The notes under the pieces: model-generated
Told to the model about the DNA's origin: nothing
The model's input: the letters and a program-made list of their open reading frames with translations, nothing else
Databases searched by the model: none
Part shown: positions 54,833-61,359 of the stretch, one piece after another
Layout of the letters: each line of letters begins with the position of its first letter
Numbering within the stretch: position 1 is the first letter of the stretch
Program-made: the position numbers and the translations under genes
Source: an uncultured Lachnospiraceae bacterium
GTDB taxonomy: Bacteria; Bacillota; Clostridia; Lachnospirales; Lachnospiraceae
NCBI GenBank assembly: GCA_947176505.1
Contig: CAMWQW010000007.1
Coordinates: 62,001-126,000 of the forward strand
Direction of reading: 5' to 3'
Length of the DNA stretch: 64,000 bases

Positions 54833-56806
54833 ATGATACTTTCCGTCAGCAATATAAACAAATCATTTAACGAAATCCCCGTATTGAAAGATGTATCGTT
54901 CCATATCGAGGACTATGACAAAGCAGCTATCGTAGGCATTAACGGCGCCGGAAAGACAACTTTGCTTCGCATTATCATGGGTGATCTGTCCGCCGACCAA
55001 GGCATTGTAACTATATCCCGCGATAAAACGATTGGTTATCTTTCTCAGCATGAAGCCGTATCAGGCGAAAATACAATCTATCATGAACTTCTAAGTGTAA
55101 AGCAGGATATTATCGAATTAGAGCAGAGAATCCGTTCTGTGGAATTACAGATGAAGAACGCTTCCGACGATGCACTCAAACAATTAATGGATCACTATTC
55201 CGTTCTGACACACACCTTTGAATCGTCTAACGGATATGCCTATAAAAGTGAATTAGTCGGCGTGTTAAAAGGCTTAGGTTTCTCAGAGGATGAATTTACG
55301 CGGTCTGTATCAACACTCTCCGGCGGGCAAAAGACCCGTGTCGCACTGGGCAAACTGCTCCTCTTAAAACCGGACCTGATAATTTTAGATGAGCCTACAA
55401 ACCATCTGGATATGTCATCTATCACATGGTTGGAAAACTATTTGCGAAGCTATAAAGGCGCTGTGATTATCGTGTCCCATGACCGCTATTTTCTGGATAG
55501 AATCGCTAACAAAATAATTGAAATTGACAACACGGAGTCTACCGTCTTTGCCGGAAACTATTCCGATTATGCCGCCAAAAAAGAAGTCCTGCGCACAGCC
55601 AAATACAATGCCTATATGAAACAGCAGCAAGAAATCAAGCATCAAGAGGCAGTGATTGAGAAATTAAAATCCTTCAACAGAGAAAAATCTATCCGCCGGG
55701 CAGAAAGCCGCGAGAAAATGCTTGATAAGATTGAAGTGTTAGAGAAACCTGCCGAGGTGCGCGCCGACATGCATCTGAAACTGGAACCTAAATTTTCCAG
55801 TGGCAACGACGTTCTTCATGTGGAGAACCTATCTAAATCTTTCGGTTCTCTCACACTGTTTGAGCATCTTGCGTTTGATATCAAAAAGGGGGAACATGTT
55901 GCTATCATTGGTGATAACGGCACCGGCAAGACTACAATCCTTAAACTGATTAATGAATTGATTGCGCCCGATACAGGCATAATACACCTAGGCGCTAATG
56001 TAGCAATCGGTTATTATGATCAGGAACACCATGTATTACATATGGATAAAACACTATTTGAGGAAATATCCGATGATTATCCGACGCTTACCAACACTGA
56101 AATACGAAATACCCTCGCTGCATTTCTTTTTACAGGCGAAGATGTATTTAAGCAGATTAAGACACTTAGCGGCGGCGAACGCGGGCGGGTCTCTCTCGCT
56201 AAACTGATGTTGTCGGAAGCTAATTTCCTGATTCTGGATGAGCCGACAAACCATCTTGATATTATGTCAAAGGAAATTTTGGAAGACGCCATAAACGCTT
56301 ATGCCGGCACGGTACTCTATGTGTCCCATGACCGCTACTTCATTAATAAAACTGCTACCCGTATTCTTGATTTGAACCACAAAGTCCTGACCAACTATCT
56401 GGGGAATTACGAATACTATCTTGAGAAAAGAGATGAACAACTCTCTCTGATTGACAATGCACGACAGAATGTTTCTTCTATCTCTGCCGACAGCACAGCG
56501 CCCCAAGGCAGCTCTTGCATCAATACCTCCGCCGATCTATCCGGAGCGTCCACTGCAAACGGTAAGCAAGACTGGATTGCACGCAAAGAACAGCAGGCGG
56601 CACAGCGCAAGAAAGAAAATGAACTTAAAAAATGCGAAGAACGCATTGAACAATTGGAAACTCGCAATGAAGAAATTGATACCCTCATGGCATCTCCGGA
56701 AATTTGTACCGACGTGGCAAAGCTACAGGAGTTAAATAAAGAAAAAGAAGCCAACGACACTGAACTGGCTGACTTGTATGAAAAATGGGAACTGCTCTCA
56801 GAATAA
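54833..56806 (+). CDS. ABC-F family ATPase
   Basis: A 657-residue soluble tandem ATPase that acts on ribosomes rather than in transport. Domain 1 has GINGAGKTTLL, LSGGQKTRVALGKLLL and DEPTNHLD; domain 2 has GDNGTGKTTIL, LSGGERGRVSLAKLML and DEPTNHLD; between them a basic interdomain linker (residues 245-310, EKLKSFNREKSIRRAESREKMLDKIEVL) would reach the tRNA sites. A C-terminal coiled coil (KENELKKCEERIEQLETRNEEID) ends the protein. The frame starts at 54701, but ATG 54833 has AAAGG upstream and begins the domain. Translation factor or antibiotic-resistance member cannot be told apart by eye. Confidence 0.93.
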   Translation: MILSVSNINKSFNEIPVLKDVSFHIEDYDKAAIVGINGAGKTTLLRIIMGDLSADQGIVTISRDKTIGYLSQHEAVSGENTIYHELLSVKQDIIELEQRIRSVELQMKNASDDALKQLMDHYSVLTHTFESSNGYAYKSELVGVLKGLGFSEDEFTRSVSTLSGGQKTRVALGKLLLLKPDLIILDEPTNHLDMSSITWLENYLRSYKGAVIIVSHDRYFLDRIANKIIEIDNTESTVFAGNYSDYAAKKEVLRTAKYNAYMKQQQEIKHQEAVIEKLKSFNREKSIRRAESREKMLDKIEVLEKPAEVRADMHLKLEPKFSSGNDVLHVENLSKSFGSLTLFEHLAFDIKKGEHVAIIGDNGTGKTTILKLINELIAPDTGIIHLGANVAIGYYDQEHHVLHMDKTLFEEISDDYPTLTNTEIRNTLAAFLFTGEDVFKQIKTLSGGERGRVSLAKLMLSEANFLILDEPTNHLDIMSKEILEDAINAYAGTVLYVSHDRYFINKTATRILDLNHKVLTNYLGNYEYYLEKRDEQLSLIDNARQNVSSISADSTAPQGSSCINTSADLSGASTANGKQDWIARKEQQAAQRKKENELKKCEERIEQLETRNEEIDTLMASPEICTDVAKLQELNKEKEANDTELADLYEKWELLSE

Positions 56807-56817
56807 GAGCAGTTCCC
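56787..56817. terminator. Bidirectional terminator between the ABC-F gene and icd
   Basis: GGGAACTGCTCT and AGAGCAGTTCCC, a 12-bp perfect stem with a 7-nt loop, followed by CATATTTT on the plus strand. The ABC-F stop codon (56804-56806) lies inside the hairpin. Confidence 0.85.
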
Positions 56818-56823
56818 CATATT

Positions 56824-58029
56824 TTACATTGCATCAAAAGTTGCTTTGATTGCTTTAATAAACTCTTCGCAGTCTAATACGGTTACATTCTGTATAGAAG
56901 TAATCAGTGACAGACCCTTTGTCATCTTTCCTCCTTCTATTGTCTGAATCGTAGCTTTTTCCAACTTATCCGCAAACTGCATCAGCTCCGAAATACCATC
57001 CAGTTCACCGCGCTTTCTGAGTGCTCCCGTCCATGCAAAGATTGTCGCCACAGAGTTGGTGGTCGTCTTCTCTCCCTTTAAATACTGATAGTAATGTCTT
57101 TGCACGGTTCCGTGTGCTGCCTCATATTCATAAGCTCCGCTTGGCGATACCAGCACAGAAGTCATCATGGCAAGGTCACCGAACGCCGAAGATACCATAT
57201 CGCTCATCACATCACCATCATAGTTCTTGCATGCCCAGATAAAACCACCCTTATCCCTCATGACACGCGCCACCGCATCGTCAATCAATGTGTAAAAATA
57301 TTCGATGCCTGCCGCATCAAACTTCTCCTTGTATTCTGCATCATAAATTTCTTGGAAAATATCTTTGAAATTATGGTCATATTTTTTTGATATCGTGTCT
57401 TTCGTTGCAAACCACAAATCCTGTTTCGTATCTAGTGCATAGTTAAAACACGTTTTTGCAAAATTTCTGATAGACTCATCCGTATTGTGGATGCCTTGCA
57501 AAATACCGGGACCTGTGAAATTATGTATCGTCTCCCGTATCTGCGTTCCGTCTTCCCCCGTGAATACAAGCTCAGCCTTTCCCGCGCCGGGTACTTTGAT
57601 CTCCGTATTCTTGTAGACATCTCCATAAGCATGACGCGCCAAAGTAATCGGTTTCTCCCAGTTCCTGACATAAGGTTCAATTCCCTTCACAATAATAGGA
57701 GCACGGAACACCGTTCCGTCTAATGCCGCACGAATTGTACCGTTAGGGCTTTTCCACATCTCTTTCAGGTTATACTCTGTCATTCTGGCGGCATTAGGAG
57801 TAATCGTCGCGCACTTGACTGCTACCCCGTATTTCTTCGTCGCCTCCGCCGAGTCTATCGTAACCTGATCGTCAGTCTCGTTGCGATGTTCCAGACCAAG
57901 ATCATAGTATTCTGTCTTAAGGTCAATATAAGGCAATAACAGCTCGTCTTTGACCATTCTCCAGATAATTCTCGTCATCTCATCTCCGTCCATCTCCACT
58001 AACGGCGTTGTCATCCTAATTTTTTCCAT
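56824..58029 (-). CDS. icd: NADP-dependent isocitrate dehydrogenase
   Basis: Oxidative decarboxylation of isocitrate to 2-oxoglutarate. The 401 residues are of the eukaryotic-like type II class: [15 protein letters not shown] at the N-terminus, [20 protein letters not shown] for the substrate, [21 protein letters not shown] with metal-binding Asp residues, and [15 protein letters not shown] near the cofactor site. It closes the operon with Re-citrate synthase and GntR, consistent with making 2-oxoglutarate for glutamate. ATG 58029 has only a distant ribosome site; an ATG at 58014 is possible. Confidence 0.96.
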   Translation of the reverse strand: MEKIRMTTPLVEMDGDEMTRIIWRMVKDELLLPYIDLKTEYYDLGLEHRNETDDQVTIDSAEATKKYGVAVKCATITPNAARMTEYNLKEMWKSPNGTIRAALDGTVFRAPIIVKGIEPYVRNWEKPITLARHAYGDVYKNTEIKVPGAGKAELVFTGEDGTQIRETIHNFTGPGILQGIHNTDESIRNFAKTCFNYALDTKQDLWFATKDTISKKYDHNFKDIFQEIYDAEYKEKFDAAGIEYFYTLIDDAVARVMRDKGGFIWACKNYDGDVMSDMVSSAFGDLAMMTSVLVSPSGAYEYEAAHGTVQRHYYQYLKGEKTTTNSVATIFAWTGALRKRGELDGISELMQFADKLEKATIQTIEGGKMTKGLSLITSIQNVTVLDCEEFIKAIKATFDAM

Positions 58030-58096
58030 AATCGGTATTATACCTACCTTTCCTTTTTTATTCTTTTATTATCTAGGAAATTCCACACTCGATTTT

Positions 58097-58798
58097 TTAT
58101 TCCTTTGATGCTTCTTCCCCATAAATCTCATTCAGACCGTTTTTCACCATATTATCATAGGCGTTTAGCATATGCTTATTGGCAAGCTGCTCCGCCTTGT
58201 CGGCGTCTCCCGCTTTTATTGCCTCCATAATCTGTCTATGCTCATCATTTGACGCACGACCTCTTGTATTAGTAGACAATGTCTTCTGTCTGACGCGTAG
58301 CACATATTGATGATAATCTTTTAACGTATGCTCTAACATTTTGGAATCACATGCCTCATAAAGAATATCATGGAAACGATTGTCCAACTCTGCCATCTGA
58401 TCCATGTGCCCCTTGGATGCATGGAAATCTGCCAGATAAATATTTTCCTCCATCTCTTCCATCTGTTCCTTCGTGATTTTCTCTGTCGCAAGCCTTGCAC
58501 ACAATCCTTCTAAAAGCGAACGAATCATATAGATATCCTTTACATCCTTTGCAGTAATACCCGTGACATACGCTCCTTTATTCGGAACAATCTGTATGAG
58601 CCCCTCCAGTTCAAGCTGCCGGAAGGCTTCTCTGACCGGTGTACGACTCACACCAAGTTCTTCACCGATTGCCACCTCCTTTAATTCCTCATGTTCCTTA
58701 TATTTTCCGCTCAGAATATCTTCTCTTAATTTCTGGAATACCCTGCCACGCAGAGAATATTTATCGTTTACTTCATTTTTCAAATCATAATTAGCCAT
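58097..58798 (-). CDS. GntR/FadR-family transcriptional regulator
   Basis: A 233-residue regulator. Winged helix in residues 10-75 (YSLRGRVFQKLREDILSGKY, then GEELGVSRTPVREAFRQLELEGLIQIVPNKGAYV) and an all-helical FCD domain with likely metal ligands Asp and His in DNRFHDILYEA and DEHRQI, so the ligand may be a carboxylate. The frame opens at TTG 58837; ATG 58798 fits the family start better. It lies between Re-citrate synthase and icd, and a FadR-type palindrome covers the operon promoter, so it probably represses its own operon in response to a TCA-type acid. Confidence 0.9.
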   Translation of the reverse strand: MANYDLKNEVNDKYSLRGRVFQKLREDILSGKYKEHEELKEVAIGEELGVSRTPVREAFRQLELEGLIQIVPNKGAYVTGITAKDVKDIYMIRSLLEGLCARLATEKITKEQMEEMEENIYLADFHASKGHMDQMAELDNRFHDILYEACDSKMLEHTLKDYHQYVLRVRQKTLSTNTRGRASNDEHRQIMEAIKAGDADKAEQLANKHMLNAYDNMVKNGLNEIYGEEASKE

Positions 58799-58842
58799 CT
58801 CTTTCCATCCATGCTCCTTTTCCTCTATGGCATTCAATTTTC

Positions 58843-60264
58843 CTAAAAAGCAGTCCCCGGCAGCGCAATTTCTAACTCTCCACAGATTTTCTCAATTTGC
58901 GTAACCAGCTCTTCATCAGTCAGAACCGTCACACGTCCCGACGCATACTCCTCATCAACCCAAACCTTTAAAGCTCTGACCAGATCACAGTTCTTGTCCA
59001 GCTGGTTCTCCTCATTCAGGCGATAATAAGTATTGATCCAATGCGCTATTCCCGCCATCCCTGAAGTGTTTGACACAGCGCAGAGAACCGGTCTGTTCAA
59101 GAACTTCTCTGTGTCGAAAATATTATATATCTCCTCATTTTTAAGAAGTCCGTCCGCATGAATGCCCGCTCTTGTCACGTTAAAATTCTTTCCGACAAAA
59201 GGCGTTCTCGGCGGAATCTGGTATCCTATCTCTTTCTCATAATACTCTGCTAATTCCGTTATGACCGTGGTATCCATCCCATTCAGTTCACCGCGAAGCT
59301 GCGCATACTCAAATACCATCGCCTCAAGCGGTGTGTTACCGGTTCTCTCTCCGATACCGAACAGCGAAGTATTAACTCCCGAACAACCATACAGCCATGC
59401 AGTTGTAGAATTTGATACCGCTTTATAAAAATCATTATGTCCGTGCCACTCAATCAGTTCATGTGGTACGCCGGCGTGAGTATATAGTGCATAGATGATG
59501 CCCTGTACACTTCTCGGAATAACAGCGCCGGGGTAATTAACGCCATACCCCATCGTATCACATGCGCGCACTTTAATCGGTATCTTATATTCCTCCATAA
59601 GTTTCATAAGTTCCATGCAAAAAGGTACTACATAGCCATAAATATCAGCCCTTGTAATATCCTCCATATGACACCTCGGACTGATTCCTTCCTCCAGACA
59701 GTCACGGATAACACTCAGATAATGATCCATGGCTTGTCTCCTTGTCATTTTTAATTTCAGGAAAATGTGGTAATCCGAACAACTCACCAATATCCCTGTC
59801 TCTTTCATGCCTATCTCCTTGACAAGCTTAAAATCCTCTTTGCTGGCACGTATCCAGCTCGTAACTTCCGGATAACGATATCCCCGCTCCATACATTTAT
59901 ATACTGCATCGCGGTCTTTCTTGCTGTATAGGAAAAATTCACTGGCACGAATCATTCCGTTAGGACCACCCAGCTTGTGCAGATAATCGTAAATCGTAAC
60001 AATCTGCTCTGTCGTATAAGGCGCTCTGGACTGCTGACCGTCTCTGAATGTCGTATCTGTAATCCAGATATCCTTCGGCATATTATGCGGAACCGTCCTA
60101 TCATTGAAAGGAATCTTAGGTATCTCAGAATAGGGAAACATATTTCTGAATACATTCGGCTTTTTAACATCGTCCAAAATATACATATGCTCTTCTATTT
60201 CAAGAAGATTGTTATGATCATTCATGGTCACCGGGCGATTCGTAAAAGTTCTCTCATCGTACAT
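58843..60264 (-). CDS. Re-type citrate synthase (HMGL-like family)
   Basis: A 473-residue enzyme of the isopropylmalate/homocitrate synthase fold. DIWITDTTFRDGQQSRAPYTTEQIV opens the HMGL barrel; metal ligands are in DTTFRDGQ and EWHGHNDFYKAVSNS, and RCHMEDITRADIYGYV and GIGERTGNTPLEAM are also present. This set, with the icd neighbour, fits the Re-citrate synthase described from Clostridium kluyveri, which replaces the usual Si enzyme in several anaerobes. Homocitrate or isopropylmalate synthase are alternatives but lack the context. Starts at 60273 and 60264 are both possible; 60264 has the better-spaced AAAGG. Confidence 0.85.
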   Translation of the reverse strand: MYDERTFTNRPVTMNDHNNLLEIEEHMYILDDVKKPNVFRNMFPYSEIPKIPFNDRTVPHNMPKDIWITDTTFRDGQQSRAPYTTEQIVTIYDYLHKLGGPNGMIRASEFFLYSKKDRDAVYKCMERGYRYPEVTSWIRASKEDFKLVKEIGMKETGILVSCSDYHIFLKLKMTRRQAMDHYLSVIRDCLEEGISPRCHMEDITRADIYGYVVPFCMELMKLMEEYKIPIKVRACDTMGYGVNYPGAVIPRSVQGIIYALYTHAGVPHELIEWHGHNDFYKAVSNSTTAWLYGCSGVNTSLFGIGERTGNTPLEAMVFEYAQLRGELNGMDTTVITELAEYYEKEIGYQIPPRTPFVGKNFNVTRAGIHADGLLKNEEIYNIFDTEKFLNRPVLCAVSNTSGMAGIAHWINTYYRLNEENQLDKNCDLVRALKVWVDEEYASGRVTVLTDEELVTQIEKICGELEIALPGTAF

Positions 60265-60344
60265 AGCTATCATGACCTTTCTACGCCTATCCGTTGCAAT
60301 CGGTATACTGTTGTATCTCGTCGCATAGATGTACGTTCCGTATA

Positions 60345-60373
60345 ATTGTATACAATCATACCATTTCTGTCAA
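60345..60373 (-). promoter_or_regulatory. Promoter of the Re-citrate synthase operon with overlapping palindromic operator
   Basis: Minus strand TTGACA (60373-60368), 17 bp, TACAAT (60350-60345). The perfect 12-bp palindrome ATTGTATACAAT (60345-60356) contains the -10 box and has the TNGT-ACNA layout typical of FadR-subfamily GntR sites. The -35 overlaps the stop codon of the S8 protease. The GntR encoded in the operon is the natural candidate to bind it. Confidence 0.75.
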
Positions 60374-61290
60374 CCCGAACTGAACATTTCTTCTATATTC
60401 AACATTCCCCATCCCTGTTTATTCCACGTATCACCCATATCACGGGCACTGAAAATCATTCTGCGTTTTACTTGTTCATTATTCATATAGGGATATTTTT
60501 GCAGAAAGAGCGCAGATGCGCCAGATACGATGGGTGTCGCCATAGATGTACCGCTTTTCTTAATATAGGCATTCCGAAAGCCGATTCGGTAGTTTCCCCT
60601 GCATTGCACATTACAGGAAATAATATCCGTCCCCGGTGCAACAATATCAGGTTTACGATAGAGCATATCATGGCTTCCCCGTCCGGAATAATTCTCGCAT
60701 AAATCTCTACGTGCTCCGAAATAACCGCCCTCATGACAACCTACCGTAATAACCTTGCGGCTTATCCCTAACGGCGATATCGTTCCTTCTCTCGGTCCGT
60801 TATTGCCGGCAGCACATACCACTACAATTCCTTGCTCCCATACGGCATCAAGCAGACCTATCAATTCCTCCATACGCTCCTTCTCACTACTGCTCCCAAT
60901 TCCGAGTGAAACATTCAATACCCGGATCTGATAGCGTATGCGGTTTTGCAATACCCACATCAACCCATGGTACATGCTGTCTATGCTTCCTTCACCGTTA
61001 TGATCAAGTACCTTTCCGATACACAATCGACATGCCGGTGCCATTCCTCTGTACAATCTGCGGGAAGCATAACCGCTTCCTCCAACACAACCGGCAACAT
61101 GCGTACCATGTCCGCTGTCGTCATAACTTCCCTGTCTTCCATTGACGAAATCCATAAACGCTACAATACGGTTATCAAAATCAGGATGCACACCAATTCC
61201 TGTATCCAGAATCGCAACCGTAACATTTTCTGTTGCTATATTTCCCTGTAAAGCATCACTGCATCCCACTTGTTTTCTGACACGATTCAC
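60370..61290 (-). CDS. S8 (subtilisin) family serine protease without export signal
   Basis: A 306-residue subtilase. Catalytic Asp in VAILDTGIGVHPDF, His in SGHGTHVAGCVGGSG, oxyanion Asn in CAAGNNGPREG, and Ser in KKSGTSMATPIVSGASALF. There is no signal peptide or long propeptide, so it is probably cytoplasmic, like intracellular subtilisins or AprX-type enzymes. The frame opens with GTG 61305, but GTG 61290 has GGAGAG 5 nt upstream and is preferred. It follows the LRR surface protein gene and a hairpin at 61309-61342. Confidence 0.92.
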   Translation of the reverse strand: MNRVRKQVGCSDALQGNIATENVTVAILDTGIGVHPDFDNRIVAFMDFVNGRQGSYDDSGHGTHVAGCVGGSGYASRRLYRGMAPACRLCIGKVLDHNGEGSIDSMYHGLMWVLQNRIRYQIRVLNVSLGIGSSSEKERMEELIGLLDAVWEQGIVVVCAAGNNGPREGTISPLGISRKVITVGCHEGGYFGARRDLCENYSGRGSHDMLYRKPDIVAPGTDIISCNVQCRGNYRIGFRNAYIKKSGTSMATPIVSGASALFLQKYPYMNNEQVKRRMIFSARDMGDTWNKQGWGMLNIEEMFSSG

Positions 61291-61308
61291 GGTATCTCTC
61301 CACACAAT

Positions 61309-61342
61309 AATCCCGGCTATAGATTTATTCTATGCCGGGATT
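61309..61342. terminator. Terminator-like hairpin downstream of the LRR protein gene
   Basis: AATCCCGGC and GCCGGGATT form a 9-bp perfect stem, with further TAGA/TCTA pairing inside. The T6 tract is on the plus strand (61341-61346); on the minus strand the following sequence is ATTATTGTG. It may mainly stop antisense transcription or act weakly in both directions. Confidence 0.6.
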
Positions 61343-61359
61343 TTTTGTAGGTTCAGTGT

